64,000 nucleotides of DNA, from positions 1,178,001-1,242,000 of the forward strand of contig NZ_SHKR01000011.1 in assembly GCF_004217145.1 (NCBI RefSeq), read 5' to 3'. The notes beneath the pieces were generated by a model. The model did no database searches. It saw only the letters and a list, made by a program, of their open reading frames with translations, and had not been told where the DNA came from. This DNA comes from Kribbella rubisoli (GTDB lineage: Bacteria > Actinomycetota > Actinomycetes > Propionibacteriales > Kribbellaceae). Position numbers and translations under genes: made by a program. Every line of letters starts with the position of its first letter. Within the stretch, counting starts at the first letter, position 1. Positions 7,812 to 16,824 of this stretch are shown piece by piece.

Positions 7812-7842
7812 GCGACCCTCTGACGCGGAATGATCGGCGCCG

Positions 7843-8043
7843 ATGGACGCATATCAAGAGGCGCAGCGGCTGTACGCCGAAGCAATGTTGTCGACTGCCA
7901 CGGGGCAGGAGCGGATCGCCGTACTGCAGCAGACACTGCAGCGGATCGGCGATCTGGTACCGCAGGCCGCTCCGGACGAGCGGCCCGCAGTACTGCTCAT
8001 GAACAGCTCGATCGCCCAGCTGATCGCCGGGGAGAGCCGATGA
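7843..8043 (+). CDS. Small helical protein between two paralogues
   Basis: A 66-residue protein (MDAYQEAQRLYAEAMLSTA...), predicted almost entirely helical and without cysteines or membrane segments. It is not recognised. Its stop codon overlaps the start of the next gene (ATGA at 8040-8043), so it is translationally coupled to the pseudo-enzyme paralogue. It starts 31 bases after the metallopeptidase. The context suggests an adaptor, inhibitor or chaperone for one of the two larger proteins, but this is inference from position only. Confidence 0.6.
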   Translation: MDAYQEAQRLYAEAMLSTATGQERIAVLQQTLQRIGDLVPQAAPDERPAVLLMNSSIAQLIAGESR

Positions 8044-9206
8044 ACGGGATGCCCGAGCGCGGTGAGGAGATCCTCCCGGGCACCTGGGAGTACCAGTGGT
8101 TCGCCTCGGTCGTCACCAAGACCGAGGAGTTCGCCGGACGGCCCTCCCATTGGAACGGGAGGCTGTACGACCAGCCGGGAGCGATCGCCGGCGTCATCGA
8201 GGCCGACGGCAGCATGACGATCAGCCGGGAACACGTCCTCGACCCGGCCCGTCCCGGTTACACCGAGGGCCATTCGCTTACCCACGACGAGCGCTACGCG
8301 GCCGGGGGTGCGACGAGGATGGCGGTGTTCAGGGCGCGAGCCTCGCTGTCCGCCCTAGGAGACGACACCGGCCCCGGTGCGTCGCCGATCGGGTCGCTCG
8401 AGGACATCGCCCTCGAGAGCGCCCTCGCCGACCGCTTCACGAGCACGTACGGCGGCCGGATCGCTGAGAGCCTGACCGAGCAGGACCTGCCGGTGGACAG
8501 CTTCCCGGCGTTCCCGGCGTACACGACGGCCACGGACCGGCTGATGTCCTCATTGAGCAGACCGACCGATCTGGGACCCGGCGAGCTCCGCGACCTGCTC
8601 GAGAGCACGGATCGTTCGCAGCGGTTCAACGTGATCGCCGACCGGGTGATCGAGACCCAGCTCGGCGACCGGGTGCCCGAGTCGCACAGGGATCAGCTGC
8701 GCCAGGACCTGACCGGATCACTGCGGCGCGGGCTCAGCGGCCTGACCATGACCGAGTGGAGCCAGCTGACGCACCAGGGCTCGAAGCTGAACTGGGGCCA
8801 CGACGCCGCCGAGTTGACCGCGATCGAGTTCGACCTGAATCTCGAGGACATCAAGGCCCACTACGACTCGTGGAACACGAAGCACCCGGGGGTAGAGCCG
8901 CCCGAACTGCCCGATTCGCTGCGGGAGACGTTCCTCGACCGGGAGGAGGGCATGCGGCAGGTCTGGGCCGAGCGGGGTTGGCCGGCGCAGCAACCGGTCG
9001 CCGGCCGCGAACAGGAGAACTACGACGGGCTGCGCACGCAGATCTACCCGAACGAGCGCGAGCAGGAGATTGCCAAGCTGCAGCAGTTCCTGTGGTCGCA
9101 CACGGCACCGAGCCAGCACACGGATTCAGCGGCTGGTGCCGGTGAGCGACCCAACAACGTGCGCGAGATCGGCTCGACCCGCAAGGGACAGCGCGGAGTC
9201 GAGTAG
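8040..9206 (+). CDS. Paralogue of the metallopeptidase lacking the HExxH site
   Basis: A 388-residue protein related to the one encoded at 6705-7811. Shared segments are EEILPGTWEYQWFASVV, GRLYDQPG, MTISREHVLDP and QRFNVIADRVIETQLGDRVP. In the region aligned with the zinc site the first protein has VIHETDHH and this one has AVFRARAS. The glutamate motif VIEGLAD is replaced by LESALAD. Metal ligands therefore appear lost and a regulatory or scaffolding role is likely. The C-terminal 150 residues are charged and unique. Start ATG 8040 overlaps the preceding small gene. It ends directly against the convergent anti-sigma-like gene. Confidence 0.65.
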   Translation: MNGMPERGEEILPGTWEYQWFASVVTKTEEFAGRPSHWNGRLYDQPGAIAGVIEADGSMTISREHVLDPARPGYTEGHSLTHDERYAAGGATRMAVFRARASLSALGDDTGPGASPIGSLEDIALESALADRFTSTYGGRIAESLTEQDLPVDSFPAFPAYTTATDRLMSSLSRPTDLGPGELRDLLESTDRSQRFNVIADRVIETQLGDRVPESHRDQLRQDLTGSLRRGLSGLTMTEWSQLTHQGSKLNWGHDAAELTAIEFDLNLEDIKAHYDSWNTKHPGVEPPELPDSLRETFLDREEGMRQVWAERGWPAQQPVAGREQENYDGLRTQIYPNEREQEIAKLQQFLWSHTAPSQHTDSAAGAGERPNNVREIGSTRKGQRGVE

Positions 9207-9974
9207 CTACCAGTCCTTGAGCGCGTCCAGGTAGGTGCCGCCGGACGGGCGGACCGACCCGGTCATGAACAGCTTGAGCGGCGCCGAGAACAGGCCGTAC
9301 GTGTGCGTGCCGGTGAAGAACCCGGCCGACTCGCAGCCGTCGTACCAGACCCAGATCTCGCGGATGCCGGCCGCGGTGTCGAACCGGAGCACGATCGCCT
9401 CGGACGGCTTCGAGACCTGCGGCGCGCACTTGAACACCGGGAGCTTCGCGTTCCGTTCCGGCAGCACCTTGATCTCGTTCACCACCTGCTGCGCGGTCGC
9501 GGCGTTGAACGACTCCTGCCCGAGCAGCCCGGTCTCGCCCTCGGCGAAGCCGTAGCGGCAGGCACGCAGCCCGGTCACCATCGTGTTCAGGTCGAGCCCG
9601 GTGCCGGCCGGCACAGCGTCCGGACCAGGAGCCGTCAGGACCGGATGGTCTACCGGACACCCAACCTGTGCCTGCACAGAGGGCGCCACTCCTTCCGGTT
9701 TGTTCGTAGCCGCGGCCTTGCTGTCCCCGCTGGAGTCGCTGTTGCTCGTGGCAACCGGCGACTCTCCGCCGGCAAAGCTCCACACACCACCGATCGCACC
9801 GGCAACCAGCACGGCACAGGCTGCCACCGCCCACGTCTGACGACGCCGGTGGACACGTCGACGGGCCTCCTGGGCCAGTCCGGTCGTCTGCAGGTCGTTC
9901 TGTACGCCGGCCTGGTTGTGCAGGGCAGACGTGAACTTGGGGCCGAGCTCCTGCTCAGGGTCGTGCTCAGGCAT
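9207..9974 (-). CDS. Single-pass membrane protein, probable partner of the adjacent ECF sigma factor
   Basis: A 255-residue protein with a cytoplasmic N-terminus of about 50 residues rich in Arg/His (ARRRVHRRRQ), one transmembrane helix (about residues 49-68, WAVAACAVLVAGAIGGVWSF), a Ser/Lys linker and an extracytoplasmic domain with several Cys (VGCPVD, RACRYG, FKCAPQ, DGCESA). No anti-sigma zinc motif is visible. It overlaps the sigma gene by eight bases and is co-transcribed. This is the standard arrangement for a sigma/anti-sigma or sigma/sensor pair. The molecular role remains unproven. Confidence 0.65.
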   Translation of the reverse strand: MPEHDPEQELGPKFTSALHNQAGVQNDLQTTGLAQEARRRVHRRRQTWAVAACAVLVAGAIGGVWSFAGGESPVATSNSDSSGDSKAAATNKPEGVAPSVQAQVGCPVDHPVLTAPGPDAVPAGTGLDLNTMVTGLRACRYGFAEGETGLLGQESFNAATAQQVVNEIKVLPERNAKLPVFKCAPQVSKPSEAIVLRFDTAAGIREIWVWYDGCESAGFFTGTHTYGLFSAPLKLFMTGSVRPSGGTYLDALKDW

Positions 9975-10536
9975 CCTCGGCTCCTTCCGTGCTCCTAGTG
10001 TTCTCAGTGCTCTCAGTGTTCTCAGTGCTCAGCGTGGTCTTCAATGCAGCCAATGCTCGATGGACATGCGACCGTGCGGTCGCCTCGGCGCAGTGCAGCA
10101 GCTGCGCGATCTCGGCGTACGACAGCTCCTCGTAGAACCGCAGTACGACGGCTGCTCGCTGTTTGTCCGGCAGGGTCGCGCACAGCGCCCAGATCGCCTC
10201 CGACTCGGCGCGTGCCGACGTACCGTCGGAAACAGCTCGCGCAGTCCGCACCGGATCCGCAGCGGGCGCCTCACGGCGACGGAACTTGCGCCACCAGGAG
10301 ATGTGCGCATTCACGACCATCCGCTTCACGTACGCCTCAGGATCGTCGGCCCGGCTCACCCGGCCCCAACGTGCACAGGCAGTCGTCAGCGCATCCTGTA
10401 CGGCGTCCTCCGCCAGGCTGGCGTCTCCGGTCAGGACATAGGCGAACCGCAGCAGGGCGTCCGCCTTCTCGCTGACCCACACCTCGAAGTCAAGCGGCCC
10501 TGTCCGTGCCTCCGCTGCCACCAAGGCTGCCTCCAT
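9967..10536 (-). CDS. ECF sigma factor (SigE-family type)
   Basis: A 189-residue extracytoplasmic-function sigma factor. Region 2 is seen in LLRFAYVLTGDASLAEDAVQDAL and region 4 in LPDKQRAAVVLRFYEELSYAEIAQLL followed by ATARSHVHRAL. ATG 10536 starts six bases from the end of the methyltransferase gene, in the same operon. The last 20 codons encode the repetitive tail STENTESTENTRSTEG, made by a 9-bp tandem repeat (9991-10032). It is coupled by overlap to the membrane protein gene, which may hold it inactive at the membrane. Confidence 0.88.
   Translation of the reverse strand: MEAALVAAEARTGPLDFEVWVSEKADALLRFAYVLTGDASLAEDAVQDALTTACARWGRVSRADDPEAYVKRMVVNAHISWWRKFRRREAPAADPVRTARAVSDGTSARAESEAIWALCATLPDKQRAAVVLRFYEELSYAEIAQLLHCAEATARSHVHRALAALKTTLSTENTESTENTRSTEGAEDA
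9991..10032. repeat. 9-bp tandem repeats in the sigma gene 3' end
   Basis: Alternating units GTGTTCTCA and GTGCTCTCA give at least four consecutive copies. They encode the Ser-Thr-Glu-Asn-Thr tail of the sigma factor on the minus strand. The tail lies beyond region 4 and may vary in length between strains. Confidence 0.6.
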
Positions 10537-10541
10537 ACCCC

Positions 10542-11156
10542 TCAGGACGGCGCCGGGGCCGCGTTCGTTGCACGCAGTACCCGGAACCCTTTGGCGCTGC
10601 CGATCCGCTCGCAGGGGTAGCCCTGCTCGGTCAGCCAGCGCTGCAACGAGTCGCCGCCAAGGTTCTTGCCGACGACGAACCATGCCACGCCGCCGGGGGC
10701 AAGGCGAGTCAGCCAGCGCAGCAGCATCTTGTGCAGCTCCGGCTTGCCGATGTGGATCGCCGGGTTGGACCAGATCTGGTCGAACAGCACGTCCCCGGGT
10801 ACGTCGTCCGGCAGCGCCGCATGCACCCGCTCGGCCACTCCAGCGGCCGCCGCGTTCACCCCGGTCAGCTCGAGCGCCCGGTTGTTCACGTCGACCGCCC
10901 ACACCGTCGCCTTCGGGACCTCCACTGCCAGCGCACACGCGATCGGCCCGTAGCCACAGCCCAGGTCGAGGAACGTACCGGCCTGCTTCGGCGGCTCGGT
11001 CTCCCGCAGCAACACCGCCGTACCGATGTCCAGACGGTCCCGGGAGAACACACCGGTCGCCGTCGTGAAGACATACGGCTTCCCCCAGATCCGCGCCTCG
11101 ACGGTACGCCGTACGTCCGCCGACTGCGGGTCCGCAGAGAAGAAGTGGTCACCCAC
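10542..11156 (-). CDS. RsmC-like class I SAM methyltransferase
   Basis: A 204-residue methyltransferase of the MTS (small-domain-less RsmC/RsmD) type, expected to methylate a guanine N2 in 16S rRNA. The SAM-binding glycine motif is [12 protein letters not shown]. The catalytic NPP(F/Y)-type motif appears as SNPAIHIGK, matching the NPPIRAGK of actinobacterial relatives. The GTG start at 11156 overlaps the truA stop by eight bases, with GGGGAGAGG upstream. RNA modification is consistent with its place between truA and the sigma gene. Confidence 0.87.
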   Translation of the reverse strand: MGDHFFSADPQSADVRRTVEARIWGKPYVFTTATGVFSRDRLDIGTAVLLRETEPPKQAGTFLDLGCGYGPIACALAVEVPKATVWAVDVNNRALELTGVNAAAAGVAERVHAALPDDVPGDVLFDQIWSNPAIHIGKPELHKMLLRWLTRLAPGGVAWFVVGKNLGGDSLQRWLTEQGYPCERIGSAKGFRVLRATNAAPAPS

Positions 11157-11961
11157 GCTGATGCACCTCTCCCCTGACCTGCCTGGCCTGCAATGCCCGT
11201 GCGGCCAGCTCGTCGTCCGCCGGGTATCGCACTTCCTCCAGCGTCAGCCCGTGCGCCGGCAGCACGGACACAGCCGAGTCCCGCACCTTCCCAGCCAGTA
11301 CGACGCCCGGCCACTCCACGTCCCGCCGTCCGTCGCCCACCGGAATCATCGAACCGACCAGGGCACGCACCATCGAGTGACAGAAGGCATCCGCGATCAC
11401 AGTGCCCTCCAGCTGGCCGATACCCGTCCGGTGCCACGAGAAGTCCAGCAGCGCCCGCACTGTGCTGGCACCCTCCCGCTTCTTGCAGTACGCCGCAAAG
11501 TCGTGCTCACCGAGCAGACCGGCCGCGGCGGCGTTCATGCGGTCCACGTCGAGCGGCCGCCCTACCCGGAGTACATGTCCCCGGGTCAGCGGGTCCCAGC
11601 CGGCCGGGTCGTCACACAGGCGGTACACGTACCGGCGGGCCAAAGCGGAGAACCTGGCGTCAAAGCCCTCTGGAGCCGCCGTGACGGCTGTGACAGCTAC
11701 GTCCTCGGGCAGGACGCCATTCAGCCCTCTCAGCAGCCTCAGCGGGTCTACAGCGCCTTCGACGTCCACATGGGTGACCTGGCCGCGAGCGTGCACGCCC
11801 GTGTCAGTCCGGCCGGCACAAGTCACGGTCAACGGCTCCGGGAGCCGCAGTACGACGCGGATCGCTTCCTCCAGCGTGCCCTGCACGGTACGGAGTCCCT
11901 CTTGACGCGCCCAGCCGTGGAAGCCCGTTCCGTCGTACCTGAGGTCTATCCGCCAACGCAC
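11149..11961 (-). CDS. truA: tRNA pseudouridine(38-40) synthase TruA
   Basis: Isomerises uridines 38-40 in the tRNA anticodon arm. The 270-residue length is normal. The catalytic aspartate lies in [14 protein letters not shown], and the N-terminal [17 protein letters not shown] and the later [12 protein letters not shown] motifs are typical. GTG 11961 is the family start. It lies directly after the alpha operon, separated from rplQ by a strong terminator, and reads into the methyltransferase gene. Confidence 0.95.
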   Translation of the reverse strand: MRWRIDLRYDGTGFHGWARQEGLRTVQGTLEEAIRVVLRLPEPLTVTCAGRTDTGVHARGQVTHVDVEGAVDPLRLLRGLNGVLPEDVAVTAVTAAPEGFDARFSALARRYVYRLCDDPAGWDPLTRGHVLRVGRPLDVDRMNAAAAGLLGEHDFAAYCKKREGASTVRALLDFSWHRTGIGQLEGTVIADAFCHSMVRALVGSMIPVGDGRRDVEWPGVVLAGKVRDSAVSVLPAHGLTLEEVRYPADDELAARALQARQVRGEVHQRG

Positions 11962-11978
11962 ACGGCAATCTAACGCAA

Positions 11979-12012
11979 CAGGGCCCCCTCACCGTGCGGT
12001 GAGGGGGCCCTG
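11979..12012 (-). terminator. Terminator at the end of the alpha operon
   Basis: A perfect 15-bp stem (CAGGGCCCCCTCACC and its complement) with the loop GTGC lies between rplQ and truA, 20 bases after the rplQ stop. Its strength suggests that truA needs its own promoter or read-through. Confidence 0.75.
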
Positions 12013-12031
12013 AGGAGCACTGAAGGAGTGC

Positions 12032-12718
12032 TTACTTGTCGTCGTCCTCGGTCTCGCCGGCCTTGGCGAAGCCCGCGGCCTCGGCGTCCGCCTCGGTCTT
12101 GAACCAGACCTCGGCGACCGTCTGGTCGTACCACGGCGACTCGGTGGTGTGGAACTTCATCGAGTTCTCGTTGCCCTTGATGGTGAAGCCCTCGGGCGCG
12201 GAGCCGTCCTCGAGCGGGGCGGCGGAGTTGTCGAACTTCCCGGCCACGACGTCCTGGACTGATCCGTCCTGCGGCTCGTCAGCCTTCTCCTCGGCCTTCG
12301 GAGCTGCCGCCTTCTTGGCCGGAGCCTTCTTGGCGGTCTTCTTCGCCTTCGGCGAGTCGGCCAGCGCCTCGACCAGCTCGATCTTCGCCATCGGGGCGTT
12401 GTCGCCCTTGCGCGGACCGAGCTTGGTGATCCGGGTGTAGCCACCCGGACGGTCGGCGTACCGCTCGCCGATCTCGGTGAAGAGCACGTGCACGACGCTC
12501 TTGTCCTTGATCCGCTTCATCACCTGACGGCGCGAGTTCAGGTCACCACGCTTCGCCTTGGTGATCATCTGCTCCGCCAGCGGCTGCAGGCGCTTGGCCT
12601 TGGCCGCGGTGGTGGTGATGGCGCCGTGCTCGAACAGCGACGTCGCGAGGTTGCTGAGGATCAGCTTCTCGTGCGCCGGGCTGCCGCCCAGCCGGGCACC
12701 CTTGGTGGGGGTTGGCAT
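12032..12718 (-). CDS. rplQ: 50S ribosomal protein L17 (bL17) with extra C-terminal domain
   Basis: The first ~118 residues are canonical L17 ([45 protein letters not shown]), which binds 23S rRNA near the exit tunnel. A Lys/Ala/Pro tail ([16 protein letters not shown]) leads into about 60 further residues ending a folded-looking module: [37 protein letters not shown]. This pattern resembles the small module called a sunset domain in actinobacterial proteins. The total of 228 residues is nearly twice the usual length. ATG 12718 has GGAG upstream. Confidence 0.93.
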   Translation of the reverse strand: MPTPTKGARLGGSPAHEKLILSNLATSLFEHGAITTTAAKAKRLQPLAEQMITKAKRGDLNSRRQVMKRIKDKSVVHVLFTEIGERYADRPGGYTRITKLGPRKGDNAPMAKIELVEALADSPKAKKTAKKAPAKKAAAPKAEEKADEPQDGSVQDVVAGKFDNSAAPLEDGSAPEGFTIKGNENSMKFHTTESPWYDQTVAEVWFKTEADAEAAGFAKAGETEDDDK

Positions 12719-12737
12719 CTCATAACTCCAGAATTCT

Positions 12738-12779
12738 AAGGCCCGTCGGGCCGAAGGGGTGTAGGGCCCGACGGGCCTT
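12738..12779 (-). terminator. Hairpin between rpoA and rplQ
   Basis: A perfect 15-bp inverted repeat (AAGGCCCGTCGGGCC and its complement) with a 12-base loop begins eight bases after the rpoA stop and ends 19 bases before rplQ. It may act as a partial terminator, an mRNA 3'-end stabiliser or a processing site that sets the rpoA:rplQ ratio. Confidence 0.6.
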
Positions 12780-12786
12780 GGTCAGC

Positions 12787-13812
12787 TCAGTACTGCTCGG
12801 TCTCGGCGAAGCTCTCGTCCTCGTCGTCCGCCTCGTTGCCGTAGGCACCGGACGCGGCGCGGAGGTCGAACCCGGGCGGGGAGTCCTTCAGCGACAGGCT
12901 CATCTCGGCCAGCTTCAGCTTGACCTCGTCGATCGACTTGGAGCCGAAGTTCCGGATGTCCAGCAGGTCCTGCTCGCTGCGCGAGATCAGCTCACCCACG
13001 GTGTGGATGCCCTCGCGCTTCAGGCAGTTGTACGACCGGACGGTCAGCTGCAGGTCCTCGACCGGCAGGGCCAGGTCGGCGGCCATCTGCTCGTCCACCG
13101 GCGACGGGCCGATGTCGATGCCCTCGGCCTCGACGTTCAGCTCGCGAGCCAGACCGAACAGCTCGACCAGGGTCTTACCGGCCGACGCGACGGCGTCGCG
13201 GGGCAGCATCGACTGCTTGGTCTCGACGTCGACCACGAGGCGGTCGAAGTCGGTGCGCTGCTCGACACGGGTGGCCTCGACCTTGTAGGTCACCTTCATC
13301 ACCGGCGAGTAGATCGAGTCGACCGGCATCCGGCCGATCTCGGCGTCAGCGGACTTGTTCTGTACGGCGGACACGTAACCGCGGCCGCGCTCGACGACCA
13401 GCTCCATCTCGAGCCGGCCCTTCTCGTTCAGGGTGGCGATCTTCAGGTCCGGGTTGTGCACCTCGACACCGGCCGGCGGCGCGATGTCGGCGGCGGTCAC
13501 GTCACCGGGGCCCTGCTTGCGCAGGTACATGGTGACCGGCTCGTCGTGCTCGGACGAGACGACCAGGTCCTTCAGGTTCAGGATCAGCTGGGTGGCGTCT
13601 TCCTTGACCCCGGCAACGGTCGAGAACTCGTGCAGGACACCGTCGATCTTGATGCTGGTGACGGCTGCACCCGGGATGGAGGACAGCAGGGTCCGGCGGA
13701 TCGAGTTACCGAGGGTGTAACCGAAGCCCGGCTCCAGCGGCTCGATCACGAACCGCGAGCGGTACTCGTCGACGACCTCTTCGGTCAGGGTGGGGCGTTG
13801 TGCGATAAGCAA
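12787..13812 (-). CDS. rpoA: RNA polymerase alpha subunit
   Basis: Forms the dimer that nucleates RNA polymerase assembly and contacts activators and UP elements through its C-terminal domain. The 341 residues include the N-terminal dimerisation motif [20 protein letters not shown] and the alphaCTD motif [15 protein letters not shown] with LLDIRNFG. The start is TTG 13812, reading [12 protein letters not shown], with GAAGGA eight bases upstream; this rare start codon sits at the family position. The tail ends FAETEQY, as in other actinobacteria. Part of the rpsM-rpsK-rpsD-rpoA-rplQ operon. Confidence 0.97.
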   Translation of the reverse strand: MLIAQRPTLTEEVVDEYRSRFVIEPLEPGFGYTLGNSIRRTLLSSIPGAAVTSIKIDGVLHEFSTVAGVKEDATQLILNLKDLVVSSEHDEPVTMYLRKQGPGDVTAADIAPPAGVEVHNPDLKIATLNEKGRLEMELVVERGRGYVSAVQNKSADAEIGRMPVDSIYSPVMKVTYKVEATRVEQRTDFDRLVVDVETKQSMLPRDAVASAGKTLVELFGLARELNVEAEGIDIGPSPVDEQMAADLALPVEDLQLTVRSYNCLKREGIHTVGELISRSEQDLLDIRNFGSKSIDEVKLKLAEMSLSLKDSPPGFDLRAASGAYGNEADDEDESFAETEQY

Positions 13813-13878
13813 CTTCGTGTTCCTTCTCTGTCGCGACGACCACTATTTGAGGTCGCGAGGGGTGAAGAAGACACCGGA

Positions 13879-13908
13879 CCGGCCGGCGGCCCTGGGGCCA
13901 CCGGCCGG
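13879..13908 (-). repeat. Hairpin between rpsD and rpoA
   Basis: Arms CCGGCCGGCGGCC and GGCCACCGGCCGG pair with one mismatch around a four-base loop, seven bases after the rpsD stop. Like other hairpins in this block it could modulate read-through or RNA stability. A second weaker pair (GTCGCGA/TCGCGAC) lies nearer rpoA. Confidence 0.45.
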
Positions 13909-13915
13909 CACGCGG

Positions 13916-14524
13916 TCAGTTCTTCGAGTAGAGCTCGACGATCAGGTGCTCGGCGACCTGGGTGTCGATCTGCTGCCGGGTCGGCAGCTGGTGGACGAGG
14001 ATCCGCAACCGCTCGGGCATCACCTCGAGCCACGCGGGGACGACACGCTCTGCGTGCGCCTCGCGGGCGATGATGAACGGCGTCGTCTCGACCGACTTCT
14101 TCTTGACATCGATGATGTCGTGAGCAGCCACCCGGTACGACGGGATGTTCACCTTGACGCCGTTCACGGTGAAGTGACCGTGGACGACGAGCTGACGGGC
14201 CTGCCGGCGCGTCCGGGCCAGGCCGGAGCGGTAGACCACGTTGTCCAGGCGGGACTCGAGGATCTGCAGCAGGTTGTCACCGGTCTTGCCGGAGCGCCGC
14301 GAGGCCTCCTCGTAGTACCGGCGGAACTGCTTCTCGAGAACGCCGTACGAGTAACGCGCCTTCTGCTTCTCGCGCAGCTGGAGCAGGTACTCGCTCTCCT
14401 TCGGGCGGCCGCGGCCGTGCATACCCGGCGGGTACGGACGACGCTCGAACGCCTTGTCGCCACCGACGAGGTCGACCCCGAGACGGCGCGACTTCTTGGT
14501 CATAGGTCCGGTGTAACGGGCCAT
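13916..14524 (-). CDS. rpsD: 30S ribosomal protein S4 (uS4), zinc-free form
   Basis: A primary 16S rRNA-binding protein that starts 30S assembly. The 202 residues show the S4 RNA-binding domain [22 protein letters not shown] with GHFTVNG. The N-terminus ([16 protein letters not shown]) has no cysteine cluster, so this is the C-minus, zinc-independent form. In many bacteria S4 also represses its own operon; no pseudoknot is identified here. Confidence 0.97.
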   Translation of the reverse strand: MARYTGPMTKKSRRLGVDLVGGDKAFERRPYPPGMHGRGRPKESEYLLQLREKQKARYSYGVLEKQFRRYYEEASRRSGKTGDNLLQILESRLDNVVYRSGLARTRRQARQLVVHGHFTVNGVKVNIPSYRVAAHDIIDVKKKSVETTPFIIAREAHAERVVPAWLEVMPERLRILVHQLPTRQQIDTQVAEHLIVELYSKN

Positions 14525-14550
14525 GGTTCGCTACCTTCCTCTCTCTGGGG

Positions 14551-14958
14551 TCAGACCCGGCGCCGCTTGGGCGGGCGGCATCCGTTGTGGGCGACTGGGG
14601 TGACGTCCTGGATGGTGCCGACCTCGAGGCCGACGGCACCCAGCGAACGGATCGCGGTCTCACGGCCGGAGCCGGGACCCTTGACGAACACGTCGATCTT
14701 GCGCATGCCGTGCTCCATCGCGCGGCGTCCGGCAGCCTCGGCGGCCATCTGCGCGGCGAACGGGGTCGACTTGCGCGAACCCTTGAAGCCGACGGTTCCC
14801 GCGGAAGCCCACGAGATGACCGCGCCGGTCGGGTCGGTGATCGTCACGATCGTGTTGTTGAACGTGCTCTTGATGTGCGCGTGGCCGGCGGCCACGTTCT
14901 TCTTCTCCTTGCGGCGCACCTTCTTCGCGCCGGCCGCGCTGCGGCTCTTGGGAGGCAT
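14551..14958 (-). CDS. rpsK: 30S ribosomal protein S11 (uS11)
   Basis: A platform protein contacting 16S rRNA and the mRNA exit region. The 135 residues contain [29 protein letters not shown] and the C-terminus CRPPKRRRV, all diagnostic. The gene lies between rpsM and rpsD in the alpha operon. Confidence 0.97.
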   Translation of the reverse strand: MPPKSRSAAGAKKVRRKEKKNVAAGHAHIKSTFNNTIVTITDPTGAVISWASAGTVGFKGSRKSTPFAAQMAAEAAGRRAMEHGMRKIDVFVKGPGSGRETAIRSLGAVGLEVGTIQDVTPVAHNGCRPPKRRRV

Positions 14959-14993
14959 AGGTCAGTTGCTCCTGGGGTCGACGGTCATCCGGG

Positions 14994-15365
14994 TCACTTC
15001 TTCTTCTTGCCGGCGATCGCCTTACGGCGACCCTTGCGGCTACGGGCGTTGGTCCGCGTGCGCTGACCACGCACCGGCAGGCCGCTGCGGTGCCGGCGAC
15101 CCTGGTACGACCCGATCTCGATCTTGCGGCGGATGTCCGCGGTCACCTCGCGACGGAGGTCACCTTCGATCTTGTAGTTGCCTTCGATCCAGTCCCGGAG
15201 CTTCACCAGCTCGTCGTCGCCCAGTTCGTGGACGCGCTTGTCACCGGAGATACCGGTGGCTTCGAGCGTCTTCAGGGCGCGAGTACGACCTACACCGAAG
15301 ATGTAGGTGAGAGCGACCTCGATGCGCTTGTCGCGCGGCAGGTCGACCCCTACGAGGCGTGCCAT
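14994..15365 (-). CDS. rpsM: 30S ribosomal protein S13 (uS13)
   Basis: A head protein that contacts the P-site tRNA and bridges to the 50S. The 123 residues have [21 protein letters not shown], then [11 protein letters not shown] and [14 protein letters not shown]. It is the first gene after a 182-bp leader that follows rpmJ. Confidence 0.97.
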   Translation of the reverse strand: MARLVGVDLPRDKRIEVALTYIFGVGRTRALKTLEATGISGDKRVHELGDDELVKLRDWIEGNYKIEGDLRREVTADIRRKIEIGSYQGRRHRSGLPVRGQRTRTNARSRKGRRKAIAGKKKK

Positions 15366-15475
15366 GTGGCGGTGTTCCTTTCGTCAGCAGAGGTGTGGTG
15401 GCGCGCCGCGTCCCCGCCCGCCTCGGTGAGAAATTGTTTTCACCGGCAGGGCCCCGGCCTCTGTTCCGGGGGCAA

Positions 15476-15498
15476 CATCCGGGAAGTTCTCCCGGATG
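15476..15498 (-). promoter_or_regulatory. Hairpin in the rpmJ-rpsM leader
   Basis: The 182-bp gap between rpmJ and rpsM is the longest inside this block. It contains a perfect 9-bp stem (CATCCGGGA and its complement) with a five-base loop, and a second GC stem at about 15450-15473 (GCCCCGG with CCGGGGGC). These could form a ribosomal-protein-binding leader or an internal terminator ahead of rpsM. No U-run is obvious. Confidence 0.4.
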
Positions 15499-15547
15499 AG
15501 CGTGCGCGCTGTGGTGCGAAAGTGCCTGTGTACTGCGTCGAGCTTTG

Positions 15548-15661
15548 TCAGCCCTGCCGCTGCTTGTGCCGCGGGTTCTCGCAGATCACCATGACCCGGC
15601 CGTGACGGCGGATCACCTTGCACTTGTCGCAGATCTTCTTGACGCTCGGATTGACCTTCAT
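15548..15661 (-). CDS. rpmJ: 50S ribosomal protein L36 (bL36), zinc form
   Basis: A 37-residue zinc-ribbon protein of the large subunit. The sequence [20 protein letters not shown] continues to [11 protein letters not shown], giving the C-x2-C...C-x4-H ligand set. This zinc-bearing (C+) type is expected under zinc-replete growth. It lies 33 bases after infA. Confidence 0.96.
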   Translation of the reverse strand: MKVNPSVKKICDKCKVIRRHGRVMVICENPRHKQRQG

Positions 15662-15694
15662 CGAGCTACTTTCTTCGACAGGTGTTGGTGGGTC

Positions 15695-15916
15695 TTACTT
15701 GTACCGATAGACGATCCGACCCCTGGTGAGGTCGTACGGCGACAGCTCCACGACGACCCGGTCCTCGGGGAGGATCCGGATGTAGTGCTGCCTCATCTTG
15801 CCGCTGATGTGCGCGAGCACTTTGTGCCCGTTGGACAGCTCAACACGGAACATCGCGTTCGGCAGGGCCTCGACGATGGTGCCCTCGAGTTCGATTACTC
15901 CCTCTTTTTTGGGCAT
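15695..15916 (-). CDS. infA: Translation initiation factor IF-1
   Basis: A 73-residue OB-fold factor that binds the 30S A site during initiation. The sequence [20 protein letters not shown] with later [16 protein letters not shown] and [11 protein letters not shown] is essentially invariant in actinobacteria. It is followed by rpmJ and rpsM. The 98 bases upstream are comparatively AT-rich and may hold a promoter. Confidence 0.97.
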   Translation of the reverse strand: MPKKEGVIELEGTIVEALPNAMFRVELSNGHKVLAHISGKMRQHYIRILPEDRVVVELSPYDLTRGRIVYRYK

Positions 15917-16014
15917 GTCCTCGCACTTCTGTAGACGTGACTGGCTATGGCTACAAAGAGCCAAGGAAAAAGTGTACGCCACGCACCCACAGGAAACCCA
16001 ATCGAGCTCTCCGG

Positions 16015-16824
16015 TCAGGTATTGGTGGCCGCCCACTGCTCGCCCGCGCGCCACACCTGTTCGGGCATCAGATCCAGAAGATCACAGGCTGCATCCAGCT
16101 GTGCGAGCGCAGTGACGGAATCGCGGTACGCCGGGAGGATCGCGACGAATCGCCGCCCTTCGCAGCTGAAGCCGAACGGCGGCACGTCGGCCAGCGCCTC
16201 GACCGCCCGCGGGTGCAGCATCGCCATCGCGTGGTCCTCGCGGCCGTTGAACAAGCGGTACTGCGCCGACAGCCCGTCGAGGGTGAGCGGCAGAGGCAGC
16301 AGGCTGGCCGCCGCAACGGGCGAAAGACCCGCGGGCAGCACCTGCAGCGGCGGCAGTGGCCTATCCACCTGGAGGTCGAGGAAGTCGAAGCCGAGCTCAC
16401 GTCGCCGTACCTTGTGCCGGAACCGGCCGGTCCAGAACTCCCGGCCGCGGTGCCGGCCCGTGGTCACGTCCACGATCGCGGCGCCCGGATCGACGTCGAA
16501 CGGTGGGAACGGCCAACGATCCCGCAGTTCCTCCCCCGATGCGCTGATCCGCCAGCCGAGCTGGTGCGCCGTGTCGGCCCACGACTGCTTACGGCGGCCG
16601 TCACCGATCCGCAGCGCCAGCGTGAACCCGATCAGCACCAGGAACCAGATCAGCACGAACCAGCCGACCCAGCGTGGCTCCAGCAGCAGACCGACGATCG
16701 CCAGCGGCACGGCGATCGCGAACCAGATCACGTAGACGACCGCGGATCCGTGATGCAGCTGCCACGCCCAATCCGGCCGAAGCCGTGGGGCGGCGACGCG
16801 GCGACTGACCGGGGCCGCCGTCAA
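16015..16824 (-). CDS. Two-transmembrane hypothetical protein
   Basis: A 269-residue protein with two hydrophobic helices near the N-terminus ([20 protein letters not shown] and [20 protein letters not shown]), followed by a cytoplasmic domain of about 190 residues. I do not recognise the domain. The TTG start at 16824 overlaps the stop of the upstream DUF1707 gene (TTGA), so the two are coupled. The pair sits between map and infA, an insertion in an otherwise housekeeping operon. Confidence 0.7.
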   Translation of the reverse strand: MTAAPVSRRVAAPRLRPDWAWQLHHGSAVVYVIWFAIAVPLAIVGLLLEPRWVGWFVLIWFLVLIGFTLALRIGDGRRKQSWADTAHQLGWRISASGEELRDRWPFPPFDVDPGAAIVDVTTGRHRGREFWTGRFRHKVRRRELGFDFLDLQVDRPLPPLQVLPAGLSPVAAASLLPLPLTLDGLSAQYRLFNGREDHAMAMLHPRAVEALADVPPFGFSCEGRRFVAILPAYRDSVTALAQLDAACDLLDLMPEQVWRAGEQWAATNT

